8,730 nt of DNA from Balneolales bacterium (GCA_007116685.1 SKIC01000232.1:1-8730), one strand, 5' to 3'; numbered from the stretch's first letter, positions 1 through 7,795 are shown. Notes: generated by a model not told the origin, from the letters alone. A program made the numbers and translations.

Positions 1-152
1 CACCGGTTACAGAAGAAAAACCTAAAAAAGAGGAAGAACCAGAAACTCAGGTTGAGTCTCTCGAAAAAACTCTCCAAAAAGCCATAGCAGAAGAAGATTA
101 CGAGAAAGCAGCTAGAATTAGAGACGAACTAGCCCGTATCAAAAATAATTAA
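1..152 (+). CDS. C-terminal end of a UVR-motif protein, probably bifunctional nuclease (DUF151) family (partial)
   Basis: The reading frame is open from the window edge (first whole codon at base 3) to a TAA at 150-152, giving the last 49 residues of a protein. The sequence shows a Lys/Glu/Pro-rich linker and then a short helical segment (LEKTLQKAI, followed by EDYEKAARIRDEL). That segment matches the UVR (UvrB/UvrC) motif, a helical hairpin used in protein-protein contacts. UVR motifs end UvrB, occur in UvrC, McsA and ClpC, and close many Bacteroidota bifunctional nuclease (DUF151) proteins. The acidic linker just before the motif and the very C-terminal position make the DUF151 family my first guess, with UvrB the main alternative. 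The catalytic part lies outside the window, so the family call is inference. bshC starts 4 bases after the stop, which suggests co-transcription. Confidence 0.75.
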   Translation, partial: PVTEEKPKKEEEPETQVESLEKTLQKAIAEEDYEKAARIRDELARIKNN

Positions 153-156
153 GCGC

Positions 157-1770
157 GTGCAAATCAAGAATATCCCTTTCTCAGAACTCCCATTTTCGGA
201 TTTGTTCAAAACCTACGTATCTCATTTTGAAAAGCTGAAACCATTTTTTCAGGGAAATCCTCAAAAAAAACAGGTCATCAAAAATAAAACTGACCGATAC
301 GTATATAAGAAAAATAGAGCTGAACTTGTTGAATTAATGAAAGAATTCAATAAGCCATTTCAATTGCATGAAAATGCACTTAATAATATCGAAGCTCTCG
401 GTAAAGATGATACTCTGACAGTTGTCACCGGTCAGCAAATGGTTTTAGGCACAGGTCCTTTGTTTACCATTTATAAAACAATCAGTGCTATCAAATATGC
501 TCAGAGAGTTGAACAAGTTACCGGCAGAAAAACGGTACCGGTTTTTTGGTTGGCTGATGAAGATCATGATTTTGCTGAAATAGCTGAAATTCATATCCCT
601 GATAATAATGGCGTTCGAACCTTCGAGATTGAAGAACATGATGAAAAGAAAGGTTTTGCAGTATCACGCCGAAATGCAGGACCTCATTTCCAAGTATTTT
701 TAGAATGGTTGGAAGAGGTATTACCGGATACCGAATTTCGCCCAGAGATTCTAAACCTTTTAAATAATGCTTGTAAGCACAATTGTTTTAAAGCAAGTTT
801 TGCTAGCATCTTATCAAGGCTGTTTTCAAAGTACGGATTGATATTCGCAGGTTCTGATCATCCCGGTATTAAGAAATTTGTTTCGTCTGAATTATTGGCA
901 GCTGTTCAAAAAAATGTTCAAAGTATTGAGGAACTGAATAAGCAGAGTGAGAAAATCGCAGAAGCTTTCCATGTTCAGGCAAAAATTCAGGATACCTTAC
1001 TTTTCTTTCACGATGAGAAAAAGGGCAGAACCCGTTTGGAGCGAATGGATGATAATACCTGGGTGGCGGGTGATAAAAAGTTTACTATATCAGACTTGGA
1101 AGATCTAACTGTTGAAAAGCCCGAAGCATTATCACCAAACGTTTTCTTGCGCCCAATTTTGCAAGATGCCTTACTACCAAATATCGCCTATGTTGCGGGC
1201 CCCGGAGAAATTGCCTATTACGCTCAGATGAAATCATTGTATAGTGTTTTTGACCAGGAAATGCCCATAATTGTGCCTCGCTTGTCTGCTACGTTGGTTG
1301 AATCTGGTATTAAAAGGGCAAGTGATGAATTGCCTTTTGCTTTCCCTAAATATCAAATACGAATAGAAGATTTAGAGCAAGAATTTATTGCCAGGAACAG
1401 TGAAGACGACTTAGATAAACTATTTAGCGACTGGAAAGCCGACATAAATGCCTCTACTGAGAAATACACCGAAACGATAGAGAAATATGACGCCAGTCTT
1501 AAAAATAGTGCAGAAGGAATGACTATCGGATATTTAAAAAGTCTGGATAAACTCTATCAGAAACTCAGAAAATCTATAAAACATAAAGAAGACATTCAAC
1601 TTCAGCGCATAGCGAGGGTTAAAAACAATATTTATCCTAACGATGGCCTACAGGAGCGGACTTTTGCTTCCTTATATTTCTTGACGAAATACGGCTTGGA
1701 TATTTTTGATGAAGTTTTTGAGCAACTTGAGGATTCAGATTTTGACTACCATAAATTGATCTTCCTGTGA
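157..1770 (+). CDS. bshC: Bacillithiol biosynthesis cysteine-adding enzyme BshC
   Basis: BshC is the putative cysteine ligase of the last step of bacillithiol synthesis, adding Cys to glucosaminyl-malate in the cytoplasm. The 537 residues match the family's usual length. Visible family blocks are an N-terminal LPFSDLF...YVSHFEKLKPFF region; VTGQQMVLGTGPLFTIYK around residues 90-107; WLADEDHDFAEI at about 131-142; AGPGEIAYYAQ around 347-357; a charged helical, probably coiled-coil, segment at about 415-490; and the closing IYPNDGLQER block. The GTG start at 157 is the only reasonable one. An in-frame stop lies at 130-132, no ATG, GTG or TTG occurs between, and the first internal Met is near residue 61, past conserved sequence. 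There is no clear Shine-Dalgarno, as is usual in Bacteroidota. It sits 4 bases after the UVR-motif gene and 1 base before the cyclo-ligase gene, so translation is probably coupled. bshA and bshB are not in the window. Confidence 0.96.
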   Translation: MQIKNIPFSELPFSDLFKTYVSHFEKLKPFFQGNPQKKQVIKNKTDRYVYKKNRAELVELMKEFNKPFQLHENALNNIEALGKDDTLTVVTGQQMVLGTGPLFTIYKTISAIKYAQRVEQVTGRKTVPVFWLADEDHDFAEIAEIHIPDNNGVRTFEIEEHDEKKGFAVSRRNAGPHFQVFLEWLEEVLPDTEFRPEILNLLNNACKHNCFKASFASILSRLFSKYGLIFAGSDHPGIKKFVSSELLAAVQKNVQSIEELNKQSEKIAEAFHVQAKIQDTLLFFHDEKKGRTRLERMDDNTWVAGDKKFTISDLEDLTVEKPEALSPNVFLRPILQDALLPNIAYVAGPGEIAYYAQMKSLYSVFDQEMPIIVPRLSATLVESGIKRASDELPFAFPKYQIRIEDLEQEFIARNSEDDLDKLFSDWKADINASTEKYTETIEKYDASLKNSAEGMTIGYLKSLDKLYQKLRKSIKHKEDIQLQRIARVKNNIYPNDGLQERTFASLYFLTKYGLDIFDEVFEQLEDSDFDYHKLIFL

Positions 1771-1771
1771 T

Positions 1772-2335
1772 ATGTCTGCTGTAAAACAGGAACTAAGAAA
1801 GAAGCTAATTTCGCAAAGGCGGCAATTAGATATTTCCTATGCAAACTCTGTTTCAGGTCAGATTACAGAGCACCTTATTTCCAGTTCAGTTTATGAGCAA
1901 TCAAGTGTCGTACATTGTTATGCCTCGATGAAAGCAAATAACGAGATAAGCACTTGGTCAATCCTTAAAAAAGTAATAAGTGATGGTAAATCTTTAGTGA
2001 TGAGCAAAATGAGTTCAGAGTTCTCACTGAAGCATTATTTTGTTGAAGATTTAGGCAATTTAAAAATCAACAAGTTTGGTATTGCTGAACCAAGGGGAGG
2101 GGAAGAAGCAAACCCTCGGGAATTAGAACTCATCATTATACCAATGCTCGCTTGTGACAAAAAAGGTAACAGATTAGGTTATGGTGCCGGGTATTATGAC
2201 AGATTTTTAAAAAAGTCTAATGGTTTCAGATTGGGCCTTTGTGATCAGCAGTTCGTGCTGGATGAAATTCAATCAGAAGTGCATGACCAAAAGTTACATG
2301 GCTATATAACCCAAAATGGCTTAATAATTTGTTAG
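1772..2335 (+). CDS. 5-formyltetrahydrofolate cyclo-ligase (5-FCL, YgfA/MTHFS family)
   Basis: This enzyme uses ATP to convert 5-formyl-THF to 5,10-methenyl-THF, returning a storage or inhibitory folate to the one-carbon pool for purine and thymidylate synthesis. The 187 residues are typical for the bacterial family. The N-terminus carries the basic helix KQELRKKLISQRR. The strongest signature is near the C-terminus: a hydrophobic strand (LIIIPMLACD), then GNRLGYGAGYYDRFL, with GYGAGYYD at residues 136-143 forming the nucleotide/folate-binding loop. The ATG lies one base past the bshC stop (TGATATG), a spacing that implies translational coupling. No in-frame ATG is available upstream. The stop is the TAG at 2333-2335. 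E. coli calls this gene ygfA and B. subtilis yqgN; I assign no symbol because naming varies between phyla. Confidence 0.95.
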   Translation: MSAVKQELRKKLISQRRQLDISYANSVSGQITEHLISSSVYEQSSVVHCYASMKANNEISTWSILKKVISDGKSLVMSKMSSEFSLKHYFVEDLGNLKINKFGIAEPRGGEEANPRELELIIIPMLACDKKGNRLGYGAGYYDRFLKKSNGFRLGLCDQQFVLDEIQSEVHDQKLHGYITQNGLIIC

Positions 2336-2401
2336 TATCTTAGACAGTGAAAATCTTTGCCATAAGCAAAACTTAATACTTGGGCACTCGTAGCCGCAGA
2401 T

Positions 2402-3004
2402 ATGGAAAAACAAAAATACACATCGGATTTTGAAGAATTAGACGAATCAGAACTTGAAAATACTCTGAACGAGTTTTTGAAAGACACTGAAGAGGTTAGT
2501 AAAGATAAGAAGTGGAACTTCGCTACCATATCAGGCATGGTTTTCATTGTCTTTGCTATACTTTATGCATTAAATAGTTTCCTGGGCGTTAATGTAAGTC
2601 CGGATATAATACGATATGCAGAGGGAATGCCGATTATAGGTATGATTCTGGTTTTATTAGTAGGATTTGGATTGATAGCCAGTAATAGATCCGGTAAAAA
2701 GTCTAAAAAGAAAAAGCAGAAGAAGAAATCATCTGCAAAAGCGAAAAGCTTTAAAAGCAATGAAAAGACTGATGCTGAAAATCCCAAAGTAGATGCCTAC
2801 GGCTATAAAAAATCGAAAACGCTTTACAGATCCCGAAATAATGCCAAGGTCTTTGGAGTATGCGCTGGTCTGGCTCGGTATTTTGGCATAGATGCTACTT
2901 TTGTAAGAATAGTATTTATAGTTGGCGCCATTTATTACAGTGCCGGTTTTTGGTTGTACATCGCTTTAGCTTATTTCTTAGACAAAGAACCCAAAGAGGA
3001 GTAA
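2402..3004 (+). CDS. PspC-domain membrane protein with extra N-terminal two-helix region
   Basis: The protein has 200 residues. It starts with an acidic soluble segment (1-37), followed by two predicted membrane helices (about 40-61 and 77-93), then a very Lys-rich linker (about 98-125), and ends in a PspC domain (about 138-195). The PspC signature is visible as KTLYRSRNNAKVFGVCAGLA, then RYFGIDATFVRI and a long hydrophobic stretch to residue 193. PspC domains come from the phage-shock/envelope-stress system, where E. coli PspC is an inner-membrane sensor. In Bacteroidota they are common in small membrane proteins of unknown role, so a function in envelope stress is only inferred. No pspA-, pspB- or pspF-like gene is nearby. 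It lies 66 bases after the cyclo-ligase gene and 7 bases before tmk. The window gives no reason to link it to DNA precursor metabolism beyond co-orientation. Confidence 0.88.
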   Translation: MEKQKYTSDFEELDESELENTLNEFLKDTEEVSKDKKWNFATISGMVFIVFAILYALNSFLGVNVSPDIIRYAEGMPIIGMILVLLVGFGLIASNRSGKKSKKKKQKKKSSAKAKSFKSNEKTDAENPKVDAYGYKKSKTLYRSRNNAKVFGVCAGLARYFGIDATFVRIVFIVGAIYYSAGFWLYIALAYFLDKEPKEE

Positions 3005-3011
3005 TTGAGCC

Positions 3012-3617
3012 TTGCTGATATCTTTTGAAGGTATAGACGGTTGTGGTAAAACAACACAGATTAAAAGACTATCCACAGCTCTTGAAGAAAAAGGATACGA
3101 AGTACTGGTTTGTCGAGAGCCAGGAGGAACAGATGTTTCCGAGATGATTAGAGCTATACTCTTAAATCCGGAACTTGAAATTAACGAAGTTACTGAAACG
3201 CTTTTATTTTCAGCTGCCCGCTCTCAGGTTATAAAAGAGATAGTGTTGCCGGCCTTACAGAATGGCAAAATTGTTATCATGGACCGATTCTATGATTCTA
3301 CAACAGCCTATCAGGGTTATGCCAGAAAAGCTTTGCCATTAGAGCAAATTCATACCTTAAATAAAATTGCAAGCCATGGTGTTGTGCCAGACCTAACGTT
3401 CTATCTTAGAGTTAGTCTTGAAGCATCTTTGAAGAGGCGAGCAGACAGGCAAGAAGATAGGATGGAGCAGTCTGGTAAAGAATTCTACGAAAGAACTATA
3501 CTAGGGTTTGATGTAATTTCACGAGAAGAAGACAGAGTAATAAGCATAGAATCTGAGAGAAAAATTCAAGAAATTTCAAATGAAATTATAAATATAGTCA
3601 CTAGTAAATTAGCATAA
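3012..3617 (+). CDS. tmk: Thymidylate kinase (dTMP kinase)
   Basis: Tmk phosphorylates dTMP to dTDP with ATP, an essential cytosolic step towards dTTP. The 201 residues fit bacterial Tmk. Visible motifs are the P-loop GIDGCGKT at residues 7-14, REPGGT at 35-40 (dTMP site), DRFYDSTTAYQG at 91-102 (the DRx motif and substrate-binding segment), and an Arg-rich LID region at about 141-151 (KRRADRQEDRM). The Arg residues in the LID, with none in the P-loop, match the bacterial (E. coli-like) type. The start is a TTG at 3012. An in-frame TGA lies at 3006-3008, and the canonical Tmk N-terminus begins directly at MLISFEGIDG, so no ATG is possible; CTG at 3015 is the only nearby alternative. It starts 7 bases after the PspC gene stop, so it is likely in the same transcript. 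I saw no clear terminator after it. Confidence 0.96.
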   Translation: MLISFEGIDGCGKTTQIKRLSTALEEKGYEVLVCREPGGTDVSEMIRAILLNPELEINEVTETLLFSAARSQVIKEIVLPALQNGKIVIMDRFYDSTTAYQGYARKALPLEQIHTLNKIASHGVVPDLTFYLRVSLEASLKRRADRQEDRMEQSGKEFYERTILGFDVISREEDRVISIESERKIQEISNEIINIVTSKLA

Positions 3618-3861
3618 TAATACTGTCCAATATTGCATGTATCTGTGACTTGAATTGAATGTATTTCTGGAAGTATTGAAAACTATCTGTATTTGGTGTA
3701 TCACTATGTGTCTTTTAGGTGAATGTTAATAATAATTTTAGAAACAGGCTAGATGTATCAGAATAATGAATTATGTAAAATCCTCGAAAATAACGCTTTA
3801 GGATCATATTTAGCCGGAAAGTCTAACTCATATTTTGTGATAGGCTGCTTCAGGTCTTAAA

Positions 3862-3952
3862 TTATCCACAATCTATCAACATTCATAATGGAGAAAAAAT
3901 CTTGATTTCTATTAAAAATGCATGGGGATAACTGTTGATAAGTTGTGGGAAA
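3862..3952. other. DnaA-box cluster, candidate oriC core or DnaA-responsive regulatory site
   Basis: Five 9-mers resembling the DnaA box TTATCCACA lie within 91 bases. On the + strand are a perfect TTATCCACA at 3862-3870 and CTATCAACA at 3873-3881. Read on the - strand are TTATCCCCA (3923-3931), TTATCAACA (3933-3941) and the weaker TTTCCCACA (3944-3952, two mismatches). Within each group the boxes repeat every 10-11 bases, about one helical turn, and the two groups face each other across an AT-rich spacer. Clustered, phased, oppositely oriented boxes beside AT-rich DNA are the established architecture of bacterial oriC. The alternative is DnaA control of nrdJ, as known for E. coli nrdAB. dnaA is not in the window, but origins away from dnaA are common in this phylum. 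The boxes are seen directly; the origin function is inferred. Confidence 0.62.
3882..3922. other. AT-rich spacer inside the DnaA-box cluster, possible DNA unwinding element
   Basis: The 41 bases between the last + strand box and the first - strand box contain only 9 G or C, about 78% A+T, including runs of A (3894-3899 and 3914-3918). An AT-rich segment next to DnaA boxes is where an origin melts. I see no clear 13-mer repeats here, so the assignment rests on composition and position only. The A-rich run after the third - strand box (3950-3956) is another candidate. Confidence 0.35.
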
Positions 3953-4116
3953 AAAATCCAAAAACTTCTTGCTGTCTGAAGCCTCATCATATATCTTAAA
4001 TCCCACGATAAAACCCGATTGCCACTCAAATGACAAAATCGCTGTCTGGGTTATCGCTAATCACATATTTGGTAACAGATTAATTTGCTTGACTGCAATC
4101 AAACTACAATTAGACT

Positions 4117-7100
4117 ATGAAATTTAATTCGCATTTTACAATCACCGGTTCTGATAACCCCTACGAGGGAATGACATTTGAAAGCAGAAAGTCAGAGATC
4201 AGAAATCCTGACGGCTCTGTTGTATTCTTGATGGAAAACGTACTTGTGCCTAATACTTGGTCGCAAGTTGCAACTGATATTATTGCTCAGAAATATTTTC
4301 GTAAGGCTGGTGTTCCTGTAAAATTAAAACGAATTAAAGAAAAAGGGGTTCCAGTCTGGTTGCAGAGATCTGAAGAAGATGCTACTGCACTGAAGAAGTT
4401 AAAAGCGGAAGAGCGATATACTCATGAAGTGGATAGCCGTCAGGTTTTCAATCGTTTAGCGGGTTGCTGGACCTATTGGGGATGGAAGTATAATTATTTT
4501 GATTCTGAGCAGGATGCTAAGACATTTTATAATGAAATGTGCTACATGCTCGCAAACCAAATGGCAGCCCCAAACAGCCCACAATGGTTCAATACCGGTC
4601 TTCATTGGGCATATGGTATCAACGGCCCTGCGCAAGGTCATTATTACGTAGATGCAGACACTGGCAAACTCACCAAATCTAAAGATGCCTATACGCATCC
4701 TCAGCCTCATGCTTGCTTTATTCAGAGCATCGGTGATGATCTCGTAAATGAGGGCGGGATTATGGACCTATGGGTTAGAGAAGCTCGTTTGTTTAAGTAC
4801 GGTTCAGGAACAGGTACTAATTTCTCCAGTCTAAGAGGGCAAAATGAACCATTGAGTGGTGGTGGAAAATCCTCCGGTTTGATGAGTTTCCTGAAAATTG
4901 GTGACAGAGCTGCAGGTGCAATTAAGTCCGGTGGAACCACACGTCGTGCAGCTAAAATGGTGACTCTTGATATGGATCATCCTGATATCGAGGATTACAT
5001 CAACTGGAAAGTTCGTGAAGAGCAAAAGGTGGCTTCAATCGTTGCGGGTTCTAAGTTGTGTGAAATGCACCTAAAGAAGATTATCCAATTGTGCCATCAG
5101 CCTGTAGAGATTGAAGGCAGAACCTACAATGGTGCTGTTAGCCGAAATCCTAAGAAGAATAGAAATCTTGCCAATGCAATCAGAGAAGCCAGAAAGGATA
5201 TGGTTCCATTAAATTATGTGGAAAGAATTATCCAATTGGCAGCTCAAGGATTTAAAGATATCGAGTTTGAAAGCTACGATACCGACTGGAATTCCGAAGC
5301 CTATGCTACGGTAAGCGGACAGAACTCTAATAACTCTATTCGTGTGCCTAATGCATTTATGGATGCAGTTAGAAATGATGGCGATTGGCATCTCTATGGT
5401 CGCGTAGAAATGAAAAAAGCATCAGCTGAGGGCAGGGCGCCTGAGCCAATGAAAACGTTGAGTGCAGCCGAATTATGGGATCAAATTTCCTACGCCGCAT
5501 GGGCTTGTGCTGATCCCGGAACGCAATACCACGATACCATCAACGAATGGCACACTTGTCCGGTTGACGGTGAGATTAAGGCAAGTAATCCTTGCTCGGA
5601 ATACATGTTCCTGGATAATACCGCTTGTAATTTAGCTTCTCTGAACCTCGTGAAGTTCTACCATAAAGAAACAGCAGAGTTCGATATCGAAGCATACCGT
5701 TATGCAACAAGACTTTGGACAGTTGTACTTGAGATTTCAGTTTTAATGGCTCAGTTCCCAAGCAAAGAAATTGCTCAGTTATCTTACGAATTCAGAACGC
5801 TTGGTTTGGGATATGCCAATATCGGCTCATTATTGATGATTCAAGGTATCCCTTACGATAGCGAAATGGCTATGGCCGTAACCGGTGCTTTGACTTCTAT
5901 TTTGCACATGACCTCTTATGCTACAAGCGCTGAAATTGCGAAAGAGCTTGGACCATTCCCGGGTTATGAGAAAAACAAAGACCACATGCTCCGTGTAATT
6001 CGTAATCACCGCAGAGCTGCCTATGCCGTTGATGATTCGGATTACGAAGGTTTGACCATTAAGCCAGTTGCTATAGACGAAAGTGTTTGTCCTGAAGATT
6101 TATTGAAAGCAGCGAGAGTTTCATCTGATGAAGCACTCGAATTAGGCGAGAAGTACGGATACAGAAACGCTCAAGTAACCGTAATAGCTCCAACCGGAAC
6201 AATCGGTTTGGTCATGGATTGCGACACTACCGGAATCGAACCGGATTTTGCCTTGGTGAAATTCAAGAAATTAGCCGGTGGTGGATACTTCAAAATCATC
6301 AATCAATCAGTGCCGGTAGCGCTAAAAAATCTAGGTTATGCTGATGAGGAAATTGATGCTATTGTAAAATACGCCAAAGGACATGGTAGCTTGAAAGGAT
6401 GTCCTAATGTTAATGCAGAAACGCTTAAGCTACATGGTTTTACTGATGAGAAAATAGAATCAGTTGAAGCTGCTCTGCCATCTTCATTTGATATCAAATT
6501 TGCATTCAATCAGTGGACATTAGGCGAAGAATTCTGCAAGAATGAGTTAGGAATTTCAGAAGAACAATTGGCGGATCCAACATTTGATATCCTCAGATAT
6601 CTTGGCTTCAGCAAAAAGCAAATCGAAGAAGCCAACGATTACGTTTGTGGAAGTATGACTGTTGAAGGAGCTCCATATCTGAAGGATGAGCACCTGCCTG
6701 TTTTTGATTGCGCTAATAAGTGCGGAAGAAAAGGTACACGGTACATCTCCTACATGGGTCACATCAATATGATGGCAGCTGCACAACCGTTCATTTCCGG
6801 TGCTATCTCAAAAACAATCAACTTGCCTTCTGATGCCACCGTTGAGGATATTCAGCAAGCATATATGATTTCCTGGGAAAAAATGTTAAAGGCCAATGCA
6901 CTTTATCGTGATGGTTCTAAGCTGAGTCAGCCATTGAATTCAACCTCAGATATTCTCGATGTTCTTGAGGATGAGGAAGAAGATGAAGCCAGCCCGGAAT
7001 TAGCGCAAGCTCAAGACCAAATTGTGAAGACTGCTGAGCGCATCATTCACAAATATGTTGCTGCACGGAAGCGTTTGCCAACCAGAAGAGGTGGTTACAC

Positions 7101-7731
7101 CCAGAAATGTAAAATTGGTGGTCAAAGCGTCTATTTGCGCACCGGTGAATATGAAAACGGTCAAATCGGTGAAATTTTCATCGATATGCACAGAGAAGGT
7201 GCTGCGTTTAGAAGTTTAATGAACTGTTTTGCAATTTCAATCTCTCTGGGATTGCAACATGGGGTTCCTTTAGAAGAATTTGTTGATGCTTTTGTATTCA
7301 CAAAATTCGAGCCTAGCGGAATGGTAAATGGTAACCCACATATCAAAATGTCTACCTCTGTGATTGATTACATATTCAGAGAGCTCGCGGTTACTTACCT
7401 AGGCAGAGATGATCTGGCGCATGTTGGACCAGAAGAAATTCTGATGAGAACACTGCGTCCGGTTGATGGATCTGATGAAGGAGAGCAGGGGATAGTTGCA
7501 AAAAAAGTAGCTCCTCAGCCTGTAGCTGAGCCAGTTGCTGTAGAACCTGTTGTTGATAAAACTCCTCATAGAGGTTCACTAAAAGTTAGTGCTGCAACAG
7601 CCGAATACGAAAGAGCCAAAAAGATGGGCTATACCGGTGATGCCTGTACCGAATGTGGCAGCATGACTATGGTTAGAAATGGCACCTGCCTGAAGTGTAA
7701 CACTTGTGGTGCTACTTCAGGTTGTAGTTAA
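4117..7731 (+). CDS. nrdJ: Vitamin B12-dependent (class II) ribonucleoside-diphosphate reductase
   Basis: NrdJ reduces ribonucleotides to deoxyribonucleotides using adenosylcobalamin to generate a cysteine thiyl radical; it needs no oxygen and no separate radical subunit. The 1204 residues match the long form of the family. Motifs in order are NSPQWF at 153-158; the redox Cys200 in PHACFIQ; GSGTGTN at 229-235; NPCSE at 491-495 with the radical Cys493 plus Asn491 and Glu495; the partner redox Cys504 (ACNLASLNL); and APTGTIG at 691-697. The Cys493-Cys504 spacing of 11 equals that of the Thermotoga enzyme (C322/C333). A TSCPD domain follows at about 1000-1105, then a Pro/Ala/Val-rich linker (1131-1147), and a C-terminal tail with Cys 1177, 1180, 1191, 1194, 1197 and 1203, which re-reduces the active site. 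The ATG at 4117 gives the expected N-terminus. No class I nrdAB or B12 riboswitch is seen. The electron donor may be the neighbouring thioredoxin. Confidence 0.97.
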   Translation: MKFNSHFTITGSDNPYEGMTFESRKSEIRNPDGSVVFLMENVLVPNTWSQVATDIIAQKYFRKAGVPVKLKRIKEKGVPVWLQRSEEDATALKKLKAEERYTHEVDSRQVFNRLAGCWTYWGWKYNYFDSEQDAKTFYNEMCYMLANQMAAPNSPQWFNTGLHWAYGINGPAQGHYYVDADTGKLTKSKDAYTHPQPHACFIQSIGDDLVNEGGIMDLWVREARLFKYGSGTGTNFSSLRGQNEPLSGGGKSSGLMSFLKIGDRAAGAIKSGGTTRRAAKMVTLDMDHPDIEDYINWKVREEQKVASIVAGSKLCEMHLKKIIQLCHQPVEIEGRTYNGAVSRNPKKNRNLANAIREARKDMVPLNYVERIIQLAAQGFKDIEFESYDTDWNSEAYATVSGQNSNNSIRVPNAFMDAVRNDGDWHLYGRVEMKKASAEGRAPEPMKTLSAAELWDQISYAAWACADPGTQYHDTINEWHTCPVDGEIKASNPCSEYMFLDNTACNLASLNLVKFYHKETAEFDIEAYRYATRLWTVVLEISVLMAQFPSKEIAQLSYEFRTLGLGYANIGSLLMIQGIPYDSEMAMAVTGALTSILHMTSYATSAEIAKELGPFPGYEKNKDHMLRVIRNHRRAAYAVDDSDYEGLTIKPVAIDESVCPEDLLKAARVSSDEALELGEKYGYRNAQVTVIAPTGTIGLVMDCDTTGIEPDFALVKFKKLAGGGYFKIINQSVPVALKNLGYADEEIDAIVKYAKGHGSLKGCPNVNAETLKLHGFTDEKIESVEAALPSSFDIKFAFNQWTLGEEFCKNELGISEEQLADPTFDILRYLGFSKKQIEEANDYVCGSMTVEGAPYLKDEHLPVFDCANKCGRKGTRYISYMGHINMMAAAQPFISGAISKTINLPSDATVEDIQQAYMISWEKMLKANALYRDGSKLSQPLNSTSDILDVLEDEEEDEASPELAQAQDQIVKTAERIIHKYVAARKRLPTRRGGYTQKCKIGGQSVYLRTGEYENGQIGEIFIDMHREGAAFRSLMNCFAISISLGLQHGVPLEEFVDAFVFTKFEPSGMVNGNPHIKMSTSVIDYIFRELAVTYLGRDDLAHVGPEEILMRTLRPVDGSDEGEQGIVAKKVAPQPVAEPVAVEPVVDKTPHRGSLKVSAATAEYERAKKMGYTGDACTECGSMTMVRNGTCLKCNTCGATSGCS

Positions 7732-7759
7732 GATTCTTTACTCCAAAAGAACGAATCCG

Positions 7760-7793
7760 AAGAAGCCCTGTTCTTAATTGAATAGGGCTTCTT
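7760..7793. terminator. Bidirectional intrinsic-type terminator between nrdJ and trxA
   Basis: AAGAAGCCCT at 7760-7769 pairs perfectly with AGGGCTTCTT at 7784-7793. The stem continues inward through a G-T wobble and TTC/GAA, leaving a TTAATT loop, so about 14 pairs form. On the + strand it is followed by a T-rich TCTTAT, 28 bases after the nrdJ stop. On the - strand it starts 2 bases after the trxA stop codon, but the following U-tract is poor there. Its place between converging genes and the strength of the stem make termination of both transcripts likely. Confidence 0.85.
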
Positions 7794-7795
7794 TC

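Larger units (their letters stand above)
3618..4116. other. Long intergenic region between tmk and nrdJ
   Basis: This stretch of about 500 AT-rich bases has no convincing gene. The first half (3618-3860) shows no strong hairpin, repeat or terminator; it contains one 35-codon ATG frame (3753-3860) that I do not trust as a gene. The second half holds the DnaA-box cluster described separately (3862-3952), and then about 160 bases leading to nrdJ. I looked for a cobalamin riboswitch, expected because nrdJ needs B12, and could not find the conserved B12-box sequence. I also found no tandem NrdR boxes. No clear TAnnTTTG-type Bacteroidota promoter stands out; CATATTTG at 4064-4071 is one mismatch away but lacks a good -33 partner. 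Confidence 0.8.

Noticed and set aside
2356..2370. TTTGC-CATAA-GCAAA hairpin between the cyclo-ligase and PspC genes
   Set aside because: Only five weak pairs and no T-tract, so not a credible terminator.
3618..3660. Possible terminator after tmk around the CCAATATTG sequence
   Set aside because: The palindrome is only an 8-base CAATATTG without a stable stem or following T-run.
3753..3860. A 35-codon ATG frame ending two bases before the perfect DnaA box
   Set aside because: This length is expected by chance in AT-rich DNA, and there is no ribosome site or family resemblance. Worth only a conservation check.
4011..4055. Imperfect stem (AACC/GGTT plus CGATT/AATCG) and a GCCACT sequence suggesting a cobalamin riboswitch before nrdJ
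   Set aside because: The stem is interrupted by a 7-base bulge, and the conserved B12-box and other core elements are absent; the short match alone is not meaningful.
3945..4127. A 60-codon GTG-started frame upstream of nrdJ
   Set aside because: It starts inside a DnaA box, overlaps the nrdJ start in another frame, has no recognisable domain and mixed composition; more likely chance.
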